From Actinomycetes bacterium (GTDB lineage Bacteria; Actinomycetota; Actinomycetes; Actinomycetales; Beutenbergiaceae): 30,809 nucleotides of DNA. Below are positions 24,551 through 30,809 of the stretch, one piece after another. The stretch is taken from positions 1 through 30,809 of the forward strand of contig JAJYRV010000003.1 in NCBI GenBank assembly GCA_021793935.1, in the 5' to 3' direction. A program made the position numbers and the translations under genes. The notes beneath the pieces were generated by a model. It worked only from the letters and a program-made list of their open reading frames with translations, ran no database searches and had not been told where the DNA came from. Positions within the stretch are counted from its first letter, which is position 1, and each line of letters starts with the position of its first letter.

Positions 24551-24976
24551 CTCACCGCGAGCGGCCCCCACGCCAGCGCCGAGGAGCGCCCTCCGCAGAG
24601 CTGCTCCTGGCCGCCTGCATCGCGCACGCAGATTCCTGGCCGACCTCGCGTGGAGGCAGGCGGGATGCGCCCGCGCATTCTTCTTCTTCGAAACCCCTGA
24701 TGGTAGGGCGCTGGCGACGGTCGTCCACGCCTTCGGGCTCCATTATTTTCGGTTGCAGAGCGCGGGCGAGGGGCTTTGAATTCGACGTCGATGACTCTCC
24801 GGCGTTCACTGATTTCCTCGTCCTCGCCGCCTCCTCTCCGCGGTGCGCGCCCACATTGATCACTAATCCGGTGATGTCACTTTCCACCCGCTAATACGCG
24901 GGTTGTTTCCTTATTCGTTGGGTTTCGCGGCCGGTGAATTCAGTGGGTGGGATATTCCCGCTAATTTTTTGCAAAG

Positions 24977-25016
24977 TGTCTCGAATTCTGGCAATCTGTC
25001 TCAAAGTCTGGCGAAT
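24977..25016. repeat. Two tandem 20-bp imperfect repeats upstream of amide transporter operon
   Basis: Copies at 24977-24996 and 24997-25016 share 15 of 20 positions (common pattern TGTCTC-n-AA-n-TCTGGC-n-A). The period of 20 bp is close to two helical turns, so both copies face the same side of the DNA. This looks like a regulator site next to the candidate promoter; it does not match a nitrogen-regulator consensus that I can recall. Confidence 0.55.
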
Positions 25017-25051
25017 CGACCAGGTGGATGAGTTTGATCGCCCAACCGCGA

Positions 25052-25085
25052 GCGCCAAGAGTGACTAGGACGCCACTCTTGGCGC
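25052..25085. promoter_or_regulatory. Perfect 12-bp hairpin in leader of amide transporter operon
   Basis: GCGCCAAGAGTG (25052-25063) and CACTCTTGGCGC (25074-25085) are exact complements with a 10-nt loop, ending 31 bases before the start of the binding-protein gene and about 19 bases before its Shine-Dalgarno. It may be an operator, an attenuator or a transcript-stabilising 5' hairpin. Confidence 0.65.
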
Positions 25086-25116
25086 AATGACGCGTCGGGG
25101 TTCAAAGAGGAGAACA

Positions 25117-26355
25117 ATGAAAAAGTCAGTTTGGGGAGTAGCGACGTTTGCTGCTCTCGCGCTTAGCTTGAGTGCGTGCGGGGCTGATCCCGCTGCCACG
25201 GAACCCGAACCCGCGACCGAGGCAGAGGGCGAAGAGGCGCCAGAGATCGAGGGCGACGGCTCGGAAATCATCATCGGGGGGAGCCTGTGCCTCACCGGCA
25301 TCCAGGCACCGCTGGATGAACCCATCATGCGCGGAGTCGAGCTCGCGATCGATGAGTTCAATGACAACGGCGGGGTGCTCGGTGAAGAGGTCAAGTTCGT
25401 CAACCTCGATGGCAAGAGCGACCCGGTCACCGTCGGCAACAACGGTGAACAGCTCGTGGACATGGGTGCCGACGCGATCATTACTCCCGCCGACTTCGAC
25501 TTCGGTGGCCCGGCCGCGCGCGCCGCCCAGTCCGCGGGCATCGTCGGCATCTCCCCGGGTGCGTCCTCGCCGCTGTTCGGCTCCGAGACCCTCGGTGACA
25601 AGCAGTTCACCATCGCGATGTGGAACACCACGATGGGCGCGGCGGCAGCCGAACACGCCTACGAGAAGGGGTACGAGAACGCTTACGTCGTCACCGATAC
25701 CTTCATCGACTACACCAAGTCCTTGAGTGAATACTTCATCGAGACGTGGGAACACCTCGGCGGTGAGGTCGTTGCGGAAGACACCTACACCCAGGGCGAT
25801 CAGAACTTCTCCGCCCAGCTCCAGCGCCTCCAGGCGGTTGCCGACGACGTCGACGTCATCTTCGTGTCCTCCTACATGCCTGACCTCGGGCTGATCATCC
25901 GCGACATCCGTGCCGCGGGGATCGACACCCCGATCTACGGCGGGGACTCCTACGACGACCCCGAACTCTGGAGCGTGCTCGGTGCCGACTACGGCAACGA
26001 CGTCACCTACTCCACCCACGCCTTCCTCAGCGAAGAAGCAAATCCGCTCGTGCCCGACTTCATGCAGCTGTACGAGGACGAGCACGGCGAGGAACCCGAC
26101 ACCGCCCTCGTGGCGATCGGATACGACACCGCACGCGCGGTGCTGCTCGCCATGGAGGAGGCCGGCACCACCGATGGTGACGCGGTCGCCAAGGCAATGA
26201 CGGAGATCGAGTACGAACTCCTCACCGGGAACCTGCAGTGGTCGAGTGCCGAGGATGGGCACGACCCGCAGAAGGAAGCCGCCCTCGTGACCCTCGACGG
26301 CGGGGAGATCCAGTTCAACGAATGGCTCAAGCCGGAATGGGCACCCGCCCCATGA
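25117..26355 (+). CDS. Branched-chain amino acid/urea/amide-type ABC transporter substrate-binding lipoprotein
   Basis: The 412-residue protein has a lipoprotein signal (LSLSAC, Cys21), an acidic Glu/Pro/Ala linker of about 30 residues, then a Peripla_BP_6 domain of the LivJ/AmiC/UrtA type: IIIGGSLCLTGIQAPLDEPI, GVELAIDEFNDNGGVLG, GISPGASSPLFGSE, and late IGYDTARAVLLAMEEAG. The ATG at 25117 has a near-perfect Shine-Dalgarno (AGAGGAG). An ATG at 25087 in frame would add ten residues but abuts the leader hairpin. Because the operon ends in an acetamidase/formamidase gene, the ligand is probably a short-chain amide or urea. The stop overlaps the next start (ATGA). Confidence 0.93.
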   Translation: MKKSVWGVATFAALALSLSACGADPAATEPEPATEAEGEEAPEIEGDGSEIIIGGSLCLTGIQAPLDEPIMRGVELAIDEFNDNGGVLGEEVKFVNLDGKSDPVTVGNNGEQLVDMGADAIITPADFDFGGPAARAAQSAGIVGISPGASSPLFGSETLGDKQFTIAMWNTTMGAAAAEHAYEKGYENAYVVTDTFIDYTKSLSEYFIETWEHLGGEVVAEDTYTQGDQNFSAQLQRLQAVADDVDVIFVSSYMPDLGLIIRDIRAAGIDTPIYGGDSYDDPELWSVLGADYGNDVTYSTHAFLSEEANPLVPDFMQLYEDEHGEEPDTALVAIGYDTARAVLLAMEEAGTTDGDAVAKAMTEIEYELLTGNLQWSSAEDGHDPQKEAALVTLDGGEIQFNEWLKPEWAPAP

Positions 26356-27131
26356 CGGCAAGCCCCGTGAGTGAAAGGCTCACCGCGAGCGACGTCGTCA
26401 TGGACTTCGTTGGCCTGCGGGCACTCGATCAGGTGAGCCTTTCACTCGGCAAAGACGAGATCGTTGGCCTCATCGGCCCGAACGGCTCGGGCAAAACCAC
26501 CCTGGTGAACGTGCTCTCCGGGGCACTGAAACCCACGTCGGGATCCGTGCGGATCGACGGCGCCGATGTGACGGGGTTCGCGCCCCGCCGCATCGCCCGC
26601 GCCGGCCTCGTACGCACCTTCCAAACGGTGCGGCTGTTCGGCACGATGACGGTCTTCGAAAACGTGCAGCTCGGGGCGCTGGGGGCGGGGCTGCGCCGGT
26701 CGAAAGCATCCGAGATCGCCACCGATCTCATCACCGCCTTCGAGATCGACCACCTGCGTGACGTCACCGCCGATGCCCTCTCCTACGGGCAGAAGCGGAT
26801 CCTGGAGATCCTGCGGGCGCTCGCCACGAAATGCGAATACCTCCTCCTCGACGAGCCCGCGGCCGGATTGAATGAGGAGGAAAGTGAGCACCTGCTCAGT
26901 CAACTTTCGGAAATTCCCGCGAAATTCGACTGCGGCCTGCTGATCATCGACCACGACATGAACCTCATCATGCGGCTGTGCGAGCGCCTGCACGTGCTCA
27001 ACCAGGGCAAGACGATCTCCGAGGGCGATCCCGAGCATGTGCGCTCCGACCCCACGGTCGTCGAAGCCTATCTGGGGAGCCAAGCCTCCGCCGGCGTGGT
27101 CCCCACCGAGCCCACGGAGAACGACGAATGA
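26352..27131 (+). CDS. ABC transporter ATPase (LivG-like)
   Basis: The 259-residue ATPase has Walker A GPNGSGKTT (residues 42-50), the LivG-typical TFQTVRLFGTMTVFENVQLG, the signature region LSYGQKRILEILRAL with the second serine replaced as is common in this subfamily, Walker B YLLLDEPAAGLN, and the switch histidine in LLIIDHDMNLIM. It starts at the ATG overlapping the binding-protein stop and ends overlapping the next ATPase. The open frame reaching back to 26238 lies inside the binding-protein gene and is not part of the protein. With the partner ATPase it should power import across the membrane. Confidence 0.95.
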   Translation: MTASPVSERLTASDVVMDFVGLRALDQVSLSLGKDEIVGLIGPNGSGKTTLVNVLSGALKPTSGSVRIDGADVTGFAPRRIARAGLVRTFQTVRLFGTMTVFENVQLGALGAGLRRSKASEIATDLITAFEIDHLRDVTADALSYGQKRILEILRALATKCEYLLLDEPAAGLNEEESEHLLSQLSEIPAKFDCGLLIIDHDMNLIMRLCERLHVLNQGKTISEGDPEHVRSDPTVVEAYLGSQASAGVVPTEPTENDE

Positions 27132-27841
27132 GCCTGCTCGAAGTAGCAAAACTGCGGGCCCGCTACGGCGCGATCACCGCATTGAAAGGGATCGACCTGC
27201 GGGTGGAGGAGGGGGAGCTCGTTGCCCTGGTAGGTTCCAACGGGGCAGGGAAGACGACGACCCTCGCCGCGATTGCCGGATCCCACCGGGCGAGCGGGGG
27301 AACCATCCACCTCGACGGCAAACCGATCCACAACAAACCCAGCCCGGAGATCTCCCGGCGCGGCATCGCCCTTGTGCCCGAGGATCGCGGAGTGTTCCCG
27401 AGCCTCACCGTCGATGAGAACCTCCAACTCGGCTCCTACTTCCACACCGACAAGAAGCTCGTGTCGGAGCAACTAGAGCGCATCTTCGAACGCTTCCCGG
27501 TGCTCATGCAGCGCGCCCATCAGGGCGCCGGCACCCTCTCCGGGGGCGAACAACAACAGCTCGCGATCGCCCGGGCGATGCTCACCCGCCCGCGCCTGCT
27601 GATGTTGGACGAACCCTCGCTCGGACTTTCCCCCACGCTCGTGGACCGGATGTTCGACATCATCGGGGAACTGCACGCCGAGGGAGTGACGATCCTGCTG
27701 GTGGAGCAGAACGTCACCCGTGCGCTGGAGATCGCCGACCGCGCCTACCTGCTCACCACGGGTGAACTCACCGCGCACGGCACCCCCGAGCAGATCAGAT
27801 CCTCGATCGATATCAAGGCCGCCTACTTGGGCGGGATTTAG
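27128..27841 (+). CDS. ABC transporter ATPase (LivF-like)
   Basis: The 237-residue ATPase has Walker A GSNGAGKTT (residues 36-44), Q-loop region ALVPEDRGVFPSLTVDENL, signature LSGGEQQQLAIARAM, Walker B LLMLDEPSLGLSP and LLVEQNVTRALEIADRAYLL, the usual LivF ending. It pairs with the LivG-like ATPase, whose stop it overlaps by four bases. A gap of 23 bases leads to the first permease gene. Confidence 0.95.
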   Translation: MSLLEVAKLRARYGAITALKGIDLRVEEGELVALVGSNGAGKTTTLAAIAGSHRASGGTIHLDGKPIHNKPSPEISRRGIALVPEDRGVFPSLTVDENLQLGSYFHTDKKLVSEQLERIFERFPVLMQRAHQGAGTLSGGEQQQLAIARAMLTRPRLLMLDEPSLGLSPTLVDRMFDIIGELHAEGVTILLVEQNVTRALEIADRAYLLTTGELTAHGTPEQIRSSIDIKAAYLGGI

Positions 27842-27864
27842 GCCGGGCGAATGGACGCTTTGTC

Positions 27865-28758
27865 ATGAATGAATTCCTCCAGTTCGTTATCAACGCCGCG
27901 AGCCTGGGGAGCCTGTACGCACTGTTCGCGCTCGGGCTCATCATGGTGTTCGGCATCCTGAAACTCGTGAACTTCGCCTATGGCGAGCTCATCATGGTCG
28001 CCGGGTACACGTGGTACCTGCTGCAAGGAACCTTCCTCCCGCTCGTCTTCCTCCTCATCTCCGCCGTCGTCGTCGCGGGGTTGGCGAGCGTGGCCACGGA
28101 ACGGGTCGCGTTCCGGCCCGTGCGTTCCAACTCGATGAACGCGATGCTCATCACCTCGTTCGCGGTGAGCACGCTGCTGCAGAACGCCGCGCTCGTGTTC
28201 GTCTCCCCGCGGGCCCGGGCCGTCGACGTGCCCACGTGGTTCCACAAAACGATCAACCTCGGGGGAGTGCAGATCGGGGTGTCCAACCTCCTGATCATCG
28301 GAGTCTCCACCCTCACCCTCGTGACCTTGATGCTCATCATGCAACGCACCCGGCTGGGGATCACCCTGCGGGCCGCCGCGGACGACTTCCGCATGCTGCA
28401 ACTGCTTGGCGTGCGCGCCAACCAGGTGATCGCCACCGCGTTCCTCATCAGCGGGGCGCTGGCCGGGGTCGCCGGGTTCCTGTGGATCAGCCGGATCGGC
28501 TCCGTCTCACCGACCGTGGGGATGGCGCCGCTGCTCATCGCCCTCATCGCGATCGTCGTCGGCGGGATGAACAGCCTCAACGGCGCCATCGTCGGTGGGT
28601 TCTTCATGGGTGCGCTCACCATCGCGCTGCAACTGCTCCTGCCTCAGGATCTGCTCGCCTTCCGCGACGCGGTGATCTTCGCCGTCGTCATCCTCGTGCT
28701 GGTGGTCCGGCCGCAAGGGTTCGTCAAGGGGCGTTTCGCCACTGAAAGGATCGGTTAA
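27865..28758 (+). CDS. ABC transporter permease (LivH-like)
   Basis: The 297-residue membrane protein has about eight spans and LivH family features: GSLYALFALGLIMVFGILKLVNFAYGE near the N-terminus, QRTRLGITLRAAADDFRMLQLLGV, and LIALIAIVVGGMNSLNGAIVGG. No strong Shine-Dalgarno precedes its ATG. The stop and the next start share a base (TAATG). Unusually, it lies after the two ATPase genes, whereas Liv and urea operons mostly have permeases first. Confidence 0.94.
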   Translation: MNEFLQFVINAASLGSLYALFALGLIMVFGILKLVNFAYGELIMVAGYTWYLLQGTFLPLVFLLISAVVVAGLASVATERVAFRPVRSNSMNAMLITSFAVSTLLQNAALVFVSPRARAVDVPTWFHKTINLGGVQIGVSNLLIIGVSTLTLVTLMLIMQRTRLGITLRAAADDFRMLQLLGVRANQVIATAFLISGALAGVAGFLWISRIGSVSPTVGMAPLLIALIAIVVGGMNSLNGAIVGGFFMGALTIALQLLLPQDLLAFRDAVIFAVVILVLVVRPQGFVKGRFATERIG

Positions 28759-29828
28759 TGCAGGTGGCTCCCAAGGCTCAGTTGCGGGCCAAGTTCCTCC
28801 CGGTACTCATCACCCTGGGGATCTTCCTCGTCGTCGCCCTCATCTCCACGATGACGAACTCCCCCCTCATCGACCGGATCACCACGGTGATGTTCATCAA
28901 CGTCATCATGGTGCTCGGGCTGCAGATCTTCATGGGCAACTCCGGGCTCCTGTCCTTCGCGCACGTGGGGTTCATGGGCATCGGCGCGTACACCTCGGCG
29001 CTGTTCTCGCTCCCACCGGAGCAGAAACTCATGTCCCTGCCCAGCCTGTACGAACCGCTGCAGGGCCTGCACATGGGGTTCCTGCCCGCGGTGTTCGCCG
29101 GCGCGCTCGTCACCGCGATCTTCGCCGCGATCGTCGGATTCCCGCTCATGCGACTATCGGACACCGCCGCCGCGATCGCCTCCTTCGCGCTGCTCGTGAT
29201 CGTGCACGTCGTGCTGTCGCAGTGGACGGCGATGACGAACGGCCCGCGCACACTGTTCGGACTGCTCAAGTACACCGACATGTGGACAGCGGCCTCGTGG
29301 GCGTTCATCATCATCGTCGTCGCGTTCCTGTTCAAAGAATCCACGCTCGGGATGAAGCTGCGCGCCTCCCGGGACAACATGCACGCCGCGGACGCCATTG
29401 GAATCAACGTCATTCAGGCCCGCTGGCTCGCATTCACCATTTCGGCGTTCATCTGCGGGATGTCCGGCGCGCTGTGGGCCCACTTCATCACCTCCTTCCA
29501 ACCGGACGCGTTCTACATGTCGATGACCTTCATCGTGCTCACGATGCTCATCGTCGGTGGGCCCCAAACCGTGTCCGGCACCGCGATCGGAGTGCTCATC
29601 ATTACGATCGCCACCGAGAGCCTGCGCCAGGTGGAAAACACCCTCGGCGTGAGTTCCTGGTTCCCCTTCGATACCGTGGGGATGACGGAAATTCTGTTAG
29701 CCATCGTGCTGATATTCATGCTCGCGTTCAAACCTGGCGGCCTGGTTGAAACGGACGAGCTCGGTTCCGGCCGCAAGAAGCTGTCCAAAAATGGTAACGG
29801 CAACGGCGCATCTGCAAGAAAGGCTTGA
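28758..29828 (+). CDS. ABC transporter permease (LivM-like)
   Basis: The 356-residue membrane protein has about nine or ten spans and LivM features: LQIFMGNSGLLSFAHVGFMGIGAY, FPLMRLSDTAAAIASFALLV, ESTLGMKLRASRDNMHAADAIGIN and FIVLTMLIVGGPQTVSGTAIG. The tail is basic with a short Asn/Gly-rich stretch (KLSKNGNGNGASARKA). It completes the importer with the LivH-like permease. The amidase gene starts five bases after its stop, so import and hydrolysis are in one transcript. Confidence 0.94.
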   Translation: MQVAPKAQLRAKFLPVLITLGIFLVVALISTMTNSPLIDRITTVMFINVIMVLGLQIFMGNSGLLSFAHVGFMGIGAYTSALFSLPPEQKLMSLPSLYEPLQGLHMGFLPAVFAGALVTAIFAAIVGFPLMRLSDTAAAIASFALLVIVHVVLSQWTAMTNGPRTLFGLLKYTDMWTAASWAFIIIVVAFLFKESTLGMKLRASRDNMHAADAIGINVIQARWLAFTISAFICGMSGALWAHFITSFQPDAFYMSMTFIVLTMLIVGGPQTVSGTAIGVLIITIATESLRQVENTLGVSSWFPFDTVGMTEILLAIVLIFMLAFKPGGLVETDELGSGRKKLSKNGNGNGASARKA

Positions 29829-29833
29829 TAACC

Positions 29834-30809
29834 ATGGAAACCTTCCATTTCGACGTCGCCCCGGATATCGATCCGGCGAAACTCGTCTACACGTTCGGAG
29901 GAGTCGAGGCCCAGGCGCAGATCAAACCCGGAACGGTCGTGTCGACCTCGACCCTCGACTGCTTCGCAGGGAAGATCACCAAGGGCGGGGTCAAACCTTC
30001 GGAGATGCTCGACCCGCGCTACCTCAACCCCCAAACCGGCCCGTTCTACGTGGAAGGGGCGGAACCGGGGGACACCCTCGCCGTTCACTTCATCAGCATC
30101 GAACCGCGTTTCGACTGGGGCGTGAGCACGAGCGTGGAGTACTTCGGTTCGCTCACGAGTACGCCGACGACGGCGATGCTCGCCCCGCCGCTGCCGGAGG
30201 ACACCTGGTTCTACCAGTTCGATCTGGAAAACCGGCAGGTGATCTACCAGGCGAACCAATCCGATCTGAGCCTGCCGCTGCCGCTGGACCCGATGCACGG
30301 AACCGTCGGCGTTGCCCCGGCGCTGGGCGAGGTTCGCTCCGCCCTCGCCCCGGGGAACTTCGGTGGGAACATGGACACCCCCGAACTACGCCCCCACACC
30401 ACGAGCTACTTCGGGGTCAACGTGCCCGGCGCCCTGTTCTCCCTCGGGGATGGGCACGCGCGCCAGGGTGAGGGCGAGACCTGCGGGGTCGCGGTCGAGT
30501 GCGCGATGGACTCGGTGTTCATCGTCGAACTCATCAAGGGCGGTGCGCCCGCCTGGCCCCGCATCGAGACCGACGAGTACCTCATCACCACCGGTTCGGT
30601 GAAGCCGCTCGAAGATGCGTTCCGGATCGCCAACGTGGAAATGGTCAACTGGGTGGCGGAACTGCTGGAGATCGGCACGATGGATGCCTACCAGCTCGTC
30701 TCCCAGATCAACCTCAGCCCCGTCGCGAACGTCGTCGACACCGTGTACACGATGGCGTGCAAGGTTCCCAAGAAACTCCTCGGGGAGACCGCCGCGAAGG
30801 CCTTCGGTG
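29834..30809 (+). CDS. fmdA: Acetamidase/formamidase family protein (partial, C-terminus outside window)
   Basis: 325 codons are present before the window ends; formamidases of this family have about 400 residues, so roughly 80 are missing. The chain has the FmdA/AmdA pattern: FGGVEAQAQIKPGTVVSTST, TGPFYVEGAEPGDTLAVHF, GEVRSALAPGNFGGNMDTPE, VPGALFSLGDGHARQGEGE and CGVAVECAMD. It hydrolyses formamide or another short amide to the acid and ammonia in the cytosol; which amide cannot be told. A weak Shine-Dalgarno (AAAGG) precedes the ATG. The position at the end of the transporter operon resembles the amide transport and hydrolysis clusters known from Methylophilus (fmd genes). Confidence 0.92.
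   Translation, partial: METFHFDVAPDIDPAKLVYTFGGVEAQAQIKPGTVVSTSTLDCFAGKITKGGVKPSEMLDPRYLNPQTGPFYVEGAEPGDTLAVHFISIEPRFDWGVSTSVEYFGSLTSTPTTAMLAPPLPEDTWFYQFDLENRQVIYQANQSDLSLPLPLDPMHGTVGVAPALGEVRSALAPGNFGGNMDTPELRPHTTSYFGVNVPGALFSLGDGHARQGEGETCGVAVECAMDSVFIVELIKGGAPAWPRIETDEYLITTGSVKPLEDAFRIANVEMVNWVAELLEIGTMDAYQLVSQINLSPVANVVDTVYTMACKVPKKLLGETAAKAFG

Larger units (their letters stand above)
24502..25116. other. 615-bp intergenic region with terminator, AT-rich part, tandem repeat and leader hairpin
   Basis: No credible gene is present; an open frame at 24517-24894 begins within the helicase terminator and has composition typical of non-coding GC-rich DNA. From about 24880 to 25020 the base composition turns clearly AT-richer than anywhere else in the window, as expected of a promoter. 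TTGCAA at 24969-24974 and CAATCT at 24992-24997 are 17 bp apart and may be a weak promoter that overlaps the tandem repeat. The separate entries give the terminator, repeat and hairpin. Confidence 0.6.

Noticed and set aside
22999..24678. Minus-strand open frame of 559 residues
   Set aside because: It is the longest shadow frame in the window, but fully antisense to the DEAD-box helicase with all motifs intact.
24517..24894. Plus-strand open frame of 125 residues in the gap after the helicase
   Set aside because: It begins inside the helicase terminator hairpin, has no ribosome site, and shows no domain or membrane pattern.
26238..26351. N-terminal extension of the LivG-like ATPase
   Set aside because: It lies inside the end of the binding-protein gene, and the ATGA overlap at 26352 gives the usual ATPase N-terminus.
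25126..26361. Minus-strand open frame of 411 residues
   Set aside because: It is antisense to the amide-type binding protein, which has a lipobox and ribosome site; the antisense frame has neither.
1..30809. CRISPR array, prophage, transposon or toxin-antitoxin unit
   Set aside because: I looked for regularly spaced repeats, transposase or integrase motifs and small toxin pairs on both strands and saw none.

Overview
The window is high-GC DNA with long, tightly packed genes, ATGA-type overlaps and several starts that look leaderless. Together with a PspC-domain histidine kinase, a TipAS-type MerR regulator, a DUF5997 protein and a DtxR/IdeR-like iron box, this points to an actinobacterium, probably of the Micrococcales type. 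The genus cannot be fixed from the sequence. No rRNA, tRNA, insertion sequence, phage gene or CRISPR array was seen, so this looks like ordinary chromosome rather than a mobile island.

Left part (1-5195). A PspC-domain membrane protein, cut by the window edge, diverges from a two-gene envelope-stress-type two-component system (PspC sensor kinase plus LuxR-type response regulator). The shared promoter region holds a 9-bp direct repeat with 11-bp period, a candidate response-regulator site. Next, on the minus strand, a sodium:solute symporter overlaps by 4 bases a 43-residue single-span membrane peptide, a probable small transporter subunit. A 447-bp intergenic region follows with three copies of GTCAAGTG.

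Carbohydrate block (5196-16228). A LacI-type regulator is followed by an L-arabinose uptake and breakdown operon: lipoprotein sugar-binding protein, double-ABC ATPase and two permeases (YtfQRT/YjfF-like), then araB, araD, araA and a zinc alcohol dehydrogenase. The promoter has an inverted repeat (GCGGTAACAA / TTGTTACCGC) that fits a LacI-family operator. A large hairpin separates the binding-protein gene from the ATPase gene.

Middle accessory block (16271-23088). An MFS transporter and a 510-residue lipoprotein of unknown function diverge from a 79-bp region that carries a near-consensus DtxR/IdeR box and two apparent leaderless promoters. Then come a META-domain lipoprotein, a DJ-1/PfpI protein and a TipAS-type MerR regulator (one minus-strand run), a DsrE-like protein overlapping a cytosolic ModA-like binding protein, and a DUF5997 protein.

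Right part (23089-30809). A DEAD-box RNA helicase has an uncertain start. After a 615-bp gap with a strong terminator, a tandem repeat and a perfect 12-bp hairpin, a five-gene branched-chain-amino-acid/urea/amide-type ABC importer leads directly into an acetamidase/formamidase gene that runs off the window. The likely role is uptake and hydrolysis of short-chain amides as a nitrogen source.
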